From Herminiimonas sp. (GTDB taxonomy: Bacteria > Pseudomonadota > Gammaproteobacteria > Burkholderiales > Burkholderiaceae_D), in contig JAQGMR010000052.1 in assembly GCA_028292265.1 (NCBI GenBank), positions 62,001 to 126,000 on the forward strand: 64,000 nucleotides of DNA. Direction: 5' to 3'. Made by a program: the position numbers and the translations under genes. Of this stretch, positions 50,504-59,651 are shown in pieces; the stretch's first letter is position 1; every line of letters begins with the position of its first letter. The notes under the pieces are model-generated. The model saw only the letters and a list, made by a program, of their open reading frames with translations. It searched no databases and was not told where the DNA came from.

Positions 50504-52288
50504 TTGAGCAATCCATCAGACTCGCGCGCCACTGGCAGCGCGGGAGAATCCGTCAGCGCCACGCCGGCCGCCGAAGCAAAGACCCGACGCAGCCAGGCAT
50601 GGTTTGGCCGCCAGGATCGTGACGGCTTCATCTACCGCTCCTGGCTCAAGAATCGCGGCATTCCACATGACCAGTTCGACGGCCGGCCCGTCATTGGCAT
50701 CTGCAATACCTATTCCGAACTGACCCCCTGCAATTCGCATTTCCGCACGCTGGCTGAGCAGGTCAAGATCGGCGTCTGGGAGGCCGGCGGCTTCCCGCTG
50801 GAATTTCCGGTGATGTCGCTTGGCGAAACGCTGCTGCGCCCCACCGCCATGCTGTTTCGCAATCTCGCCAGCATGGACGTGGAGGAATCGATCCGCGGCA
50901 ATCCGCTCGATGGCGTCGTGTTGCTTATGGGATGCGACAAGACCACGCCAGCGCTGCTTATGGGAGCGTCGTCATGTGACCTGCCCACCATCGGCGTCTC
51001 CGGCGGCCCAATGTTAAACGGCAAATTCCGCGGCCATGACACCGGGTCGGGAACCGGCGTATGGCAGATGTCGGAAGAAGTGCGCGCCGGGCGCATGAAG
51101 CAGGAAGAATTCTTTGAAGCGGAAAGCTGCATGCACCGCTCCCATGGGCATTGCATGACCATGGGCACGGCGTCGACCATGGCCAGCATGGTGGAAGCGC
51201 TCGGCATGAGCCTGCCGGGCAACGCAGCGATTCCCGCCGTCGACGCCCGCCGCAACATATTGGCACGCGCCTCGGGGCGCCGCATCGTCGACATGGTGAA
51301 GCAGGATCTCGTCATGTCCAAAATCCTGACACGCGCCGCCTTTGAAAACGCGATACGCGTTAATGCCGCTATCGGCGGCTCGACCAATGCAGTCATCCAC
51401 TTGCTCGCCATCGCCGGCCGCATCGGCGTGCAGCTCAACCTCGAGGACTGGGACCGCATCGGCCACGAACTGCCCTGCCTGCTCGACCTGCAGCCGTCGG
51501 GCAAGTACCTGATGGAAGATTTCTATTACGCTGGCGGCTTGCCGGCCGTGATTCGCGAATTGGAAAGCATCATCGATCGCAGCGCCCTGACAGCCAACGG
51601 CATGTCCTTGTGGGACAACTGCAAGGATGCGCCCAACTGGAACCCCGAAGTCATCCATGCCTTCGACAAGCCCTTCAAGCCAGACGCTGGCATTGCTGTC
51701 CTGCGCGGGAATCTGTGCCCGGATGGCGCCGTCATCAAGCCCTCGGCCGCCACGCCGGCGTTGCTGCGCCATACCGGCCGGGCCGTGGTGTTTGAGAACA
51801 GCGAGCATCTGCACAGCCGCATTGAAGATGAAAACCTGGATGTCGACGAAAACTGCATCCTGGTGTTGAAGAATTGTGGCCCGAAAGGGTATCCGGGCAT
51901 GGGCGAAGCCGGCAACATGCCGCTGCCGCCCAAGGTTCTACGCAAGGGGATCACCGACATGGTCCGCATCTCGGATGCCCGCATGAGCGGCACGGCTTAC
52001 GGCACGGTCGTATTGCATGTGGCGCCGGAAGCGGCGGCCGGGGGACCACTCGCGCTGGTGCAGGACGGCGACATGATTGAGCTCGACGTTGCGGCGCGTC
52101 GCCTGCACCTGCAGGTGTCAGAAGAAGCACTGGCAGAACGTCGGGCTGCATGGAAGCCGCCCGAAGCGCCTGCTCCTCGGGGCTGGGTCAAGCTTTACTT
52201 CGACCATGTGCAGCAGGCGAATCTTGGGGCCGATCTCGACTTTCTGGTCGGCAAGAGCGGCGCTGGCGTACCGAAGGACAATCACTGA
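50504..52288 (+). CDS. IlvD/Edd-family sugar-acid dehydratase
   Basis: A 594-residue 2Fe-2S dehydratase. It has the typical NTYSELTPCNSHF and LLMGCDKTTPALLMGA segments (Cys ligands near 76 and 144), HGHCMTMGTASTM and GGSTNAVIHLLAIAGR. Pentonate/hexonate dehydratases (xylonate, arabinonate, gluconate) in this clade are about this size; dihydroxyacid dehydratase for Ile/Val synthesis is a less likely alternative given the context. The start is TTG 50504, with AGAGGAG 6 nt upstream. It is divergent from the SDR operon across 184 bp. Confidence 0.9.
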   Translation: MSNPSDSRATGSAGESVSATPAAEAKTRRSQAWFGRQDRDGFIYRSWLKNRGIPHDQFDGRPVIGICNTYSELTPCNSHFRTLAEQVKIGVWEAGGFPLEFPVMSLGETLLRPTAMLFRNLASMDVEESIRGNPLDGVVLLMGCDKTTPALLMGASSCDLPTIGVSGGPMLNGKFRGHDTGSGTGVWQMSEEVRAGRMKQEEFFEAESCMHRSHGHCMTMGTASTMASMVEALGMSLPGNAAIPAVDARRNILARASGRRIVDMVKQDLVMSKILTRAAFENAIRVNAAIGGSTNAVIHLLAIAGRIGVQLNLEDWDRIGHELPCLLDLQPSGKYLMEDFYYAGGLPAVIRELESIIDRSALTANGMSLWDNCKDAPNWNPEVIHAFDKPFKPDAGIAVLRGNLCPDGAVIKPSAATPALLRHTGRAVVFENSEHLHSRIEDENLDVDENCILVLKNCGPKGYPGMGEAGNMPLPPKVLRKGITDMVRISDARMSGTAYGTVVLHVAPEAAAGGPLALVQDGDMIELDVAARRLHLQVSEEALAERRAAWKPPEAPAPRGWVKLYFDHVQQANLGADLDFLVGKSGAGVPKDNH

Positions 52289-52348
52289 CGGCTTGTGCAA
52301 AGTGCCACCAGGCACCACGCACGGTCGGACACCAGCGATAGACGAGCC

Positions 52349-53305
52349 ATGAAAATCCTGATAACGGACTATGACTTCCCCAACCTCGAACTGGAACACG
52401 CGCTGTATCGCGCGGCCGGCGTCGAGGTTGTGACGGCCCAGTGCCGCACCGAGGAAGATGTCATTGCGGCCGCCGCCGGCTGCGACGGATTGCTGGTCCA
52501 GTACGCGCCAGTGACGGCGCGCGTATTTGCCGCTTGCCCCCACCTACGCATTGTCAGCCGATACGGCGCGGGCTACGATACCATCAACATTGCCGACGCC
52601 CGGCAGCATGGCGTCTGGGTAGCCAATTCCCCTGACTACGGCGTCGGCGAAGTCGCCACGCACGCCCTGGCAATGACGCTGTCGCTGTTGCGGCATATCG
52701 CGTTCTATGATCGGGATGTGAAGAATGGGCAGTGGCACTTCAGTAGCGCCGGACCGATGCGCAGGGTGTCTGACATGACGCTCGGCATACTTGGCCTCGG
52801 GCGCATCGGCAAGCGCATGGCGCATGTTGGCCGCAACAGTTTTTCGCGCGTTATTGCCAGCGATCCGTATATCATCGACGGCGATTTCCCGGCGTATGTG
52901 GAACGGGTCACAAAGGAGGAACTATTTGAGCAGGCCGACGCGATTTCGCTGCACGTCCCGTTAACCGACGAGACCCGCAATATGGTGGATCGCACACTGC
53001 TCAACCGGCTTAAGCCGGGAAGCGTGCTGGTCAACACGGCGCGTGGCGGCCTGATTGTTATTGACGACCTGCTGGCCGCGCTCGATTCGGGTCGGCTGGA
53101 AAGTGCGGCCCTTGATGTGCTGCCCATGGAACCGCCAGAATATGCTTCGCGCGTGGTGCAGCATCAGCGTATTGTGCTGAGCCCGCATGCTGCGTTTTAT
53201 TCCACCGTCGCGGAAAAAGAATTGCGGCGGAAGGCCGCGCAGAATTTGATCGACTGGGAACAACGTGGCCGGCCAACCTACGTTGTCGTGGACGCCAACG
53301 GATAG
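52349..53305 (+). CDS. D-isomer-specific 2-hydroxyacid dehydrogenase
   Basis: A 318-residue NAD(P)-dependent dehydrogenase of the phosphoglycerate/glyoxylate reductase family. Features: GAGYDTINIADARQHGVWV (about 72-90), the Rossmann glycine motif LGLGRIGKRMA (about 150-160), NTARGG (catalytic Arg), and H near 276 in LSPHAAFYS. It could reduce the glyoxylate, glycolaldehyde or keto acid products of the pathway. It follows the dehydratase by 60 nt on the same strand. Confidence 0.9.
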   Translation: MKILITDYDFPNLELEHALYRAAGVEVVTAQCRTEEDVIAAAAGCDGLLVQYAPVTARVFAACPHLRIVSRYGAGYDTINIADARQHGVWVANSPDYGVGEVATHALAMTLSLLRHIAFYDRDVKNGQWHFSSAGPMRRVSDMTLGILGLGRIGKRMAHVGRNSFSRVIASDPYIIDGDFPAYVERVTKEELFEQADAISLHVPLTDETRNMVDRTLLNRLKPGSVLVNTARGGLIVIDDLLAALDSGRLESAALDVLPMEPPEYASRVVQHQRIVLSPHAAFYSTVAEKELRRKAAQNLIDWEQRGRPTYVVVDANG

Positions 53306-53543
53306 CACGGCGCAAGCAGCCCCGATCAGGAGAGGACCAGCAGCAGGCGGCACAGGCAGATACGAAAGCGGGATTAAAAGCAAAAGCAGGCAACCGTGCA
53401 GGAATAGGAGCACGATTGCAGGCAGAATCAGAGACAGGCATTTAGCGTCACAGCCAACAGGAGCGAAAATAAATCGCCCGCGGCAATACAAAGTGAACCA
53501 AAACAAGAAGCGACCCGAGACGCAGCACTAAAGGAGCAGTCCC

Positions 53544-54629
53544 ATGGCAGCGGTAGAAATTCGCGGTATCCAGAAATACTTCGGCAGCACGCATGTCATC
53601 CGCGGCGTGGATATTGAAATCGAAGACGGTGAATTCGCCGTGCTGGTCGGCCCGTCCGGGTGCGGCAAATCCACTCTCTTGCGGATGCTGGCGGGGCTGG
53701 AGGAAATCAGCCACGGGGAAATTTCCATCGGTGGTCGGGTTGTCAATAACGTCCAGCCGAAGGAACGCGACATTGCCATGGTGTTCCAGAACTATGCCCT
53801 GTACCCGCATATGACTGTGGAAGACAACATGGCGTTTTCGCTCACGCTCGCCAAGGTTGACAAGGCCAAGATTCGCCAGCGCGTTGACCAGGCAGCCGGC
53901 ATCCTTGGCCTTAACGATTTGCTGCAGCGCTTCCCGCGTCAGCTTTCCGGCGGTCAGCGCCAGCGCGTGGCAATGGGCCGCGCCATTGTCCGTGATCCCC
54001 AGGTGTTTCTGTTCGATGAACCCCTATCGAATCTTGATGCAAAACTGCGTGTGCAGATGCGCGCAGAAATCAAGGAATTGCATCAGCGCCTCAAGACCAC
54101 TTCCGTTTACGTGACCCACGACCAGATTGAAGCCATGACCATGGCGGATCAGATCGTGGTCATGCGTGACGGCCTGGTCGAGCAGCGCGGCCGCCCTCTT
54201 GAACTTTACGACCATCCCGCCAACTTGTTCGTCGCCGGTTTCATCGGGTCACCCGCCATGAACTTTCTACCAGGCACGCTGCATCGTTCCGGCGCCGCGG
54301 TTGAAGTCGCCTTCCAGGACGGTTCGCGCCTGCCTGCGCCATTCGGCACCACCGGCACCGAAGGCCAGGCCGTAATATTTGGCGTCCGCCCGGAACATCT
54401 CACCTTGGGCAGTGAAGGCCAGGGCGGCATCGTCACCAATGTCGCCGTAGTCGAACCTACCGGAGCTAACACCGAAGTCTATTCCCGTTTCTCCGGTGCG
54501 GACATGATTTCCATTTTCCGGGAACGGCACGAGTTCGCCGCTGGGGACCGTATCCATCTGATCCCGGACCACCAGAAGACCCATCTGTTTGACGCGGAAT
54601 CCGGCAAGTCGCTGGCGAACGCCAGGTAA
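53544..54629 (+). CDS. Sugar ABC transporter ATPase (UgpC/MalK type)
   Basis: A 361-residue CUT1 ATPase: Walker A GPSGCGKST (about 37-45), signature LSGGQRQR, Walker B VFLFDEPLSNLD, and a C-terminal TOBE/regulatory domain from about 240. It energises import by the permeases at 56253 and 57149. It lies 238 nt after the hydroxyacid dehydrogenase; no terminator is visible between, so readthrough is likely. AAGGAG precedes the ATG. Confidence 0.95.
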   Translation: MAAVEIRGIQKYFGSTHVIRGVDIEIEDGEFAVLVGPSGCGKSTLLRMLAGLEEISHGEISIGGRVVNNVQPKERDIAMVFQNYALYPHMTVEDNMAFSLTLAKVDKAKIRQRVDQAAGILGLNDLLQRFPRQLSGGQRQRVAMGRAIVRDPQVFLFDEPLSNLDAKLRVQMRAEIKELHQRLKTTSVYVTHDQIEAMTMADQIVVMRDGLVEQRGRPLELYDHPANLFVAGFIGSPAMNFLPGTLHRSGAAVEVAFQDGSRLPAPFGTTGTEGQAVIFGVRPEHLTLGSEGQGGIVTNVAVVEPTGANTEVYSRFSGADMISIFRERHEFAAGDRIHLIPDHQKTHLFDAESGKSLANAR

Positions 54630-54706
54630 ATTGAACGCAGCAATGACGTAGAAAACTGATCGACAACAACAGGGCGCGACCCTGCCTAACTAGAGGAGTA
54701 GGAGAC

Positions 54707-56023
54707 ATGACAAGATTCACACGCCGTGATTTTTTGATGACTACCGCAACCGTAGGCGCCAGCACGGCACTTGGCGGAAATGCTTTGGCGGCGGGCCCCG
54801 CCGGCCTGCGCTACACGCCGGAAAAAAATGCAAAGCTGCGCGTCCTGCGCTGGAAGCGCTTTGTCCAGGGTGATGAAGACCAATGGATCGCCAACACCAA
54901 GAAATTTACGCAACTGACCGGCGTCGATGTGCGCATCGACAATGAAGGCTGGGAGGATGTACGCCCGAAGGCGGCCGTGGCGGCCAACATCGGCAGCGGC
55001 CCGGACATCATCATCGGCTGGTTTGACGATCCACACCAATATCCAGACAAGCTGAACGACCTCACCGACCTCGCCAACTACCTCGGTAACAAGTACGGCG
55101 GCTGGTATGACGTCTGCAAAAAGTACGGCACCAGAAACGGCAAGTGGATCGGCCTGCCGCTCGGCATCGTTGGCAATGCGATCGTGTACCGTGAAAGCCA
55201 GGTCAAGGCAGCTGGTTTCGACAGCATTCCAAAGGACACCCCGGGCTTCCTCAAGCTGTGCCAAGCCCTGAAGGCGAAAAACACACCCTGCGGCTTCGCT
55301 CTCGGCAAGGCAGTAGGTGACGGCAACAACTGGGCGCACTGGCTGCTGTGGTCACACGGCGGCAAGTTGGTGGACGAGAAAGGCAATGTCGTCGTGAATT
55401 CACCGGAGACCATCGCCGCGCTGGAATACGCCAAAGAGCTGTACCAGACCTTCGTGCCGGGTACGCTGTCCTGGCAGGATCCGTCGAACAACAAGGCCTT
55501 CATCGACGGCCAGATCAGCATGACGGCCAACGGAATTTCTGTTTACTACTCCGCGAAGCAGTCGACCGATCCGCGCATCCAGGAAATGGCCAAAGACATC
55601 CAGCATGCCCGTTTCCCGATCGGTCCTATCGGCAAGCCGACCGAGCTGATGCAGATCACGCAGATGATGCAGTTCAAGTACAGCAAGTTTCCAAATGCGG
55701 CAAAAGCCTACATGCAGTTCATGATGGAAGCGGAGCAATACAACCCATGGATGCAGGCTGCCATTGGTTACGTCAGCCAGCCGCTGCGGGCTTACGAAAA
55801 GAACCCGATCTGGACGGTGGATCCGAAGCACACTGTCTATCGCGACGGCGGCAGCATCATGCTCGACAACGGCCACGCCGGCCCGCTTGGCCTGGCATCG
55901 GCAGCGGCAATGGCGGACTACATCGTGCTCGACATGGTGGCTGAAGCTGCAAGCGGTTCGAAGACACCGAAAGAAGCCGCAGCGCGGGCAGCAAGCCGCG
56001 CCGAACGCTACTACAAGGTGTAA
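54707..56023 (+). CDS. Sugar ABC transporter substrate-binding protein, Tat-exported
   Basis: A 438-residue family-1 solute-binding protein. The N-terminus TRRDFLMTTATVGAS is a twin-arginine signal, with cleavage probable after ALAAG near residue 28, so it is folded before export. The mature protein has the CUT1 binding-protein pattern (EGWEDVRPKAAVAANIGSG; PDIIIGWFDDPHQY). GGAGTAGGAG precedes the ATG. It fits uptake of the sugar or sugar acid broken down by the adjacent enzymes. The Tat signal is less common than Sec for this class. Confidence 0.93.
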   Translation: MTRFTRRDFLMTTATVGASTALGGNALAAGPAGLRYTPEKNAKLRVLRWKRFVQGDEDQWIANTKKFTQLTGVDVRIDNEGWEDVRPKAAVAANIGSGPDIIIGWFDDPHQYPDKLNDLTDLANYLGNKYGGWYDVCKKYGTRNGKWIGLPLGIVGNAIVYRESQVKAAGFDSIPKDTPGFLKLCQALKAKNTPCGFALGKAVGDGNNWAHWLLWSHGGKLVDEKGNVVVNSPETIAALEYAKELYQTFVPGTLSWQDPSNNKAFIDGQISMTANGISVYYSAKQSTDPRIQEMAKDIQHARFPIGPIGKPTELMQITQMMQFKYSKFPNAAKAYMQFMMEAEQYNPWMQAAIGYVSQPLRAYEKNPIWTVDPKHTVYRDGGSIMLDNGHAGPLGLASAAAMADYIVLDMVAEAASGSKTPKEAAARAASRAERYYKV

Positions 56024-56084
56024 TCGGCAGAAAGAAGGCGCTTTACAAGTTGGTCCTGGCAGGATGACACTGGAGCGAGAACCA

Positions 56085-56138
56085 CGGGCCGCGTGCGGCC
56101 CGCTCGCTTCAGCCGCACAGGTTGACAAGCCTGTGCGG
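56085..56138. repeat. Two tandem hairpins after substrate-binding-protein gene
   Basis: CGGGCCGC (56085-56092) pairs with GCGGCCCG (56095-56102), and CCGCACAGG (56113-56121) with CCTGTGCGG (56130-56138). They lie in the 229-nt gap between the binding protein and first permease. By analogy with malE-malF, such hairpins protect upstream mRNA and reduce downstream expression, giving excess binding protein. Confidence 0.6.
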
Positions 56139-56252
56139 GGCCTGCAAGGCAAAGGGTGCGACAAGCTCATGCCAAACATGGCGCAACGCGGGCCAAATGG
56201 CTTGGTCGCTCTTCGCCGAATCTGCGATGGATTGCCGTAAAAAGGTCACATC

Positions 56253-57152
56253 ATGCTTTCTCGATTCTTCAACAACCGCAATACGCTGGGCCTGATGTTC
56301 ATGCTGCCCACTGCCGCATTGCTGCTTGTTTTCCTGACATACCCCCTGGGCCTTGGCACCTGGCTCGGCTTCACCGACGCCAAGATCGGGCGCCCCGGCG
56401 TATGGGTTGGCCTTTCCAACTTCATCTACCTGGCGGGCGACGACCTCACCCAGCTGGCGCTCTTCAACACGATTTTTTACACGACGGTTGCCAGCATCTT
56501 CAAGTTCGTGCTCGGCCTCTGGCTCGCGCTTCTCCTGAACAGGAACATGCCGTTCAAGACCTTCTTCCGGGCCGTGGTCTTGCTGCCATGGATCGTGCCG
56601 ACTGCGCTGTCCGCGCTGGCATTCTGGTGGCTCTACGACGCACAGTTTTCCATCATCAGCTGGGCACTGGTCAAGATGGGCGTGATCGACCGCTATATCG
56701 ATTTCCTTGGTGATCCGTGGCTGGCGCGCTTCTCGACCATTGCGGCCAACGTTTGGCGCGGCATCCCCTTCGTCGCGATCTCGCTTCTAGCCGGCCTGCA
56801 AACCATTTCGCCTTCGCTTTATGAGGCTGCGTCCATCGACGGCGCCACACCGTGGCAGCAATTTCGATTCATTACCCTGCCCTTGCTGACCCCGATCATT
56901 GCGGTGGTCATGACGTTTTCGGTGCTCTTCACGTTCACTGACTTCCAGCTCATTTACGTGTTGACGCGTGGCGGTCCATTGAATGCCACGCACCTGATGG
57001 CAACCCTTTCCTTCCAGCGCGCAATACCGGGCGGTTCGCTCGGCGAAGGCGCCGCGCTGGCCACGATGATGGTGCCGTTCCTTCTGGCTTCCATCATGTT
57101 TTCCTACTTCGGACTGCAGCGTCGCGGCTGGCAGCAGGGAGGCGACAAATGA
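56253..57152 (+). CDS. Sugar ABC transporter permease (MalF/UgpA type)
   Basis: A 299-residue inner-membrane permease with six helices. The EAA loop that contacts the ATPase is visible as YEAASIDGATPWQQFRFIT (about 190-208). AAAGG lies upstream of ATG 56253. The stop overlaps the start of the second permease gene (57149). Confidence 0.94.
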   Translation: MLSRFFNNRNTLGLMFMLPTAALLLVFLTYPLGLGTWLGFTDAKIGRPGVWVGLSNFIYLAGDDLTQLALFNTIFYTTVASIFKFVLGLWLALLLNRNMPFKTFFRAVVLLPWIVPTALSALAFWWLYDAQFSIISWALVKMGVIDRYIDFLGDPWLARFSTIAANVWRGIPFVAISLLAGLQTISPSLYEAASIDGATPWQQFRFITLPLLTPIIAVVMTFSVLFTFTDFQLIYVLTRGGPLNATHLMATLSFQRAIPGGSLGEGAALATMMVPFLLASIMFSYFGLQRRGWQQGGDK

Positions 57153-58096
57153 GTAATCCCGCAATCAATCCGGCCGTGCCGGCGGTCCCTACCAAGCCTG
57201 GCAAGCCGACCAAGCCAAGCAAGGAGCAGAGCAGCAAGGACAGCGCAGCCGGCATGGACTACCTGCAGTCCCTGCCGCGCCGCTGGGTCACGCTCTACAT
57301 CCCATTGGTGGTGTTCGTCTTCGTGCTGCTGTTTCCGTTTTACTGGATGACCATCACCGCCTTCAAGCCGGACGCGGAACTGCTGGGCCATTCCAGCAAT
57401 CCGTTCTGGGTGATCGCGCCGACGCTGGCCCACTTCAAGAAACTGCTGTTCGACACGCCCTATCCGGAGTGGATGCTCAACACGGTGATCGTGTCGAGCG
57501 TCTCCACCATCACCTCGCTGGCCTGCAGCGTGTTTGCCGCGTATGCCATTGAGCGCCTGCGGTTCCAGGGCGCAAAGCAGGTTGGACTGGCGATTTTCCT
57601 GGCGTATCTGATTCCGCCGTCGATCCTGTTCATTCCGCTTGCCGCGATCGTGTTCCAGCTTGGTCTTTTCGACACCCGCTGGGCGTTGATCCTCACCTAT
57701 CCAACCTTCCTGATTCCGTTCTGTACCTGGCTTCTGATGGGGTACTTCCGCTCGATTCCTTATGAACTGGAAGAATGCGCCCTGATCGACGGCGCAACCC
57801 GCTGGCAGATTCTGGTCAAGATCATTTTGCCGCTTGCCGTGCCTGGCCTTATTTCGGCAGGCATTTTTGCGTTCACGCTGTCCTGGAATGAATTCATCTA
57901 TGCCCTGACCTTCATCTCTTCGTCAGAAGTAAAAACGGTGCCGGTGGGTGTGGTGACAGAACTGATCGAAGGCGACGTGTACCACTGGGGTGCGTTGATG
58001 GCTGGCGCTTTGCTCGGCTCGCTTCCGGTCGCCGCGGTTTATTCATTCTTCGTCGAGTACTACGTTTCGGGCATGACTGGCGCGGTCAAGGAGTAA
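57149..58096 (+). CDS. Sugar ABC transporter permease (MalG/UgpE type)
   Basis: A 315-residue second permease subunit with an unusual Lys/Pro-rich cytoplasmic N-terminus of about 40 residues (PTKPGKPTKPSKEQSSKDS), then six helices. EAA loop EECALIDGATRWQILVKI at about 208-225. Its ATG overlaps the preceding gene (ATGA). It completes the CUT1 importer with the ATPase at 53544 and binding protein at 54707. Confidence 0.94.
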   Translation: MSNPAINPAVPAVPTKPGKPTKPSKEQSSKDSAAGMDYLQSLPRRWVTLYIPLVVFVFVLLFPFYWMTITAFKPDAELLGHSSNPFWVIAPTLAHFKKLLFDTPYPEWMLNTVIVSSVSTITSLACSVFAAYAIERLRFQGAKQVGLAIFLAYLIPPSILFIPLAAIVFQLGLFDTRWALILTYPTFLIPFCTWLLMGYFRSIPYELEECALIDGATRWQILVKIILPLAVPGLISAGIFAFTLSWNEFIYALTFISSSEVKTVPVGVVTELIEGDVYHWGALMAGALLGSLPVAAVYSFFVEYYVSGMTGAVKE

Positions 58097-58138
58097 GGCC
58101 CGGAGAGCCGGGCCTACCCGCCCAGCACTGAGGCGGGT
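58096..58138 (+). terminator. Two hairpins at the end of the sugar transporter operon
   Basis: AGGCCCGG (58096-58103) / CCGGGCCT (58108-58115) starts on the stop codon. ACCCGCC (58116-58122) / GGCGGGT (58132-58138) follows directly. No U-tract follows, so termination may be Rho-assisted or the hairpins only protect the 3' end. Confidence 0.55.
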
Positions 58139-58482
58139 GCCCATTGAATGCGCCGTTTACGGTCTTGCGCGCGCCAATGGACAGCCTGTCGGCCGCTTGT
58201 GGCAGACACGGAGAACCCAGAGACAACTGGTGACTTCATCCAGTGTTTCATATTGCTCTGCAACGATCGCTGCATCTCTGTTTACGCTCTTGGCGAGCCC
58301 ACCTGACAGCACGCTGACGGTGCGCGAAAACCGGCCATATGTTGCCCGTTCCTCCTGTTCGACGGGCACTTATGCGCTAAACTCGATCGAGGAGAAATTC
58401 TCGTTGGCCCGCCACACACATAATTCGACATTGATCGGACAAGACGCATGCGGCGGGTGTCCCAGGGAGAGCGCGTATCGCA
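58097..58482. other. 386-nt region between transporter operon and diguanylate cyclase
   Basis: Begins with the two hairpins described separately. The rest has open frames on both strands without family character. It probably holds the promoter of the GGDEF gene, but I see no convincing hexamer pair. Confidence 0.4.
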
Positions 58483-59628
58483 ATGGCCCGGCTTCAAAAG
58501 CTGCGCTGCCGGCGCGCTCAGGTAAGTGAAACGCCGGACCCGGTCCGGTTAGATCTCAAGCGAGACCATATGGCTAATGGCACGAGAATCGCACGCGGTG
58601 GCGCAAGTTCCGACGGCGGCGGGAGCAAGCCCGATTCAGAGGGAGGGTTCGGCCACGATTTCGTTATCAATCTGATGGAGCACCTGGTTGTCCCGGTCTT
58701 CGTTTTGAATGCGAAGTGCGAGGTCATTATCTGGAACCGTGCCTGCCAAAGGCTGACTGGCGTTCCCGCTTCCGAGGTCCTCGGCACCTCGGAACACTGG
58801 CGCGGCTTCTACGATGAACCGCGCCCGACCCTGGCCGACCTAGTTTGCCAGGGCCGCGCCGACGAAGTCGTCCACCTTTATGCCCAGCACGATGAGTTCG
58901 CCGAAGGTCGGCATGGCCTGTCGGCCGAGAACTGGTGCGATATGCCCCGCGTTGGTAGCCGCTTCTATCTCGCTATCGACGCTGGCCCGATCTATGACAG
59001 CCATGGCAGCATTATCGCGGTGGTTGAAACCGTGCGCGACATGACGGTTCAAAAGCGGGCCCAGATCGCCCTGCAGCACCTGGCCGCGCGTGACGGCCTG
59101 ACCGGACTTGCGAACCGTCGCAGCTTCGATGAGACCCTCCACGCGGAATGGCGCCGTACCGTTCGTGAATCGCAGGGCATCGCGATCCTGATGATTGACG
59201 TCGACAATTTCAAGGCCTTCAACGACCGTCACGGACATCTTGCAGGCGACGACTGCCTGCGGCATATCGCCGCGGCCATGCAGGCGGAAATCATGCGTGG
59301 CGGCGACCTGGTGGCACGTTTTGGCGGTGAGGAATTCGCCGTTATCCTTCCCAATTTGGACATCGAGGGGGCCCGCGTCGTGGCAGAGAGAATGCGGTCA
59401 AGCGTCGAGCGACTGGGGCGCGATCTTTCTGCGAACTGCCCCGGCGTGACGGTCAGCATCGGCGTGGCCGCCGCTATCGATTCTATTTCGCCCGTGCCGT
59501 CCGGCCTGCTTGCCGCGGCCGACGCCGCACTCTATGAAGCCAAGAATGGCCGCAATCGCGTGGTTGCACACATGGCGAGCGCCGACCTGCCAGACGAGGC
59601 GATCTTTCCGAGTCTTGCGCGGAAGTAA
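58483..59628 (+). CDS. PAS-GGDEF diguanylate cyclase
   Basis: Makes cyclic di-GMP from two GTP. Residues about 60-185 form a PAS domain (VVPVFVLNAKCEVIIWNRA), and about 205-375 a GGDEF domain with intact active site RFGGEEF. An inhibitory I-site RGGD lies five residues before GGEEF, so the enzyme should be product-inhibited. No transmembrane segment, so it senses a cytoplasmic signal. ATG 58483 gives 381 residues; ATG 58570 (352 residues) is an equally possible start because the first 29 residues are not conserved in character. Confidence 0.93.
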   Translation: MARLQKLRCRRAQVSETPDPVRLDLKRDHMANGTRIARGGASSDGGGSKPDSEGGFGHDFVINLMEHLVVPVFVLNAKCEVIIWNRACQRLTGVPASEVLGTSEHWRGFYDEPRPTLADLVCQGRADEVVHLYAQHDEFAEGRHGLSAENWCDMPRVGSRFYLAIDAGPIYDSHGSIIAVVETVRDMTVQKRAQIALQHLAARDGLTGLANRRSFDETLHAEWRRTVRESQGIAILMIDVDNFKAFNDRHGHLAGDDCLRHIAAAMQAEIMRGGDLVARFGGEEFAVILPNLDIEGARVVAERMRSSVERLGRDLSANCPGVTVSIGVAAAIDSISPVPSGLLAAADAALYEAKNGRNRVVAHMASADLPDEAIFPSLARK

Positions 59629-59633
59629 ACCTT

Positions 59634-59650
59634 GCGGCGGTGGCCGCCGC
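59634..59650. terminator. GC-rich hairpin between convergent genes
   Basis: GCGGCGG (59634-59640) pairs with CCGCCGC (59644-59650) around a TGG loop in the 23-nt gap between the GGDEF gene and the convergent M81 gene. No U-tract. Confidence 0.4.
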
Positions 59651-59651
59651 C

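Noticed and set aside
58137-58529. 130-codon plus-strand frame before the diguanylate cyclase
   Set aside because: Overlaps a hairpin at its start and the cyclase at its end; translation is not protein-like.
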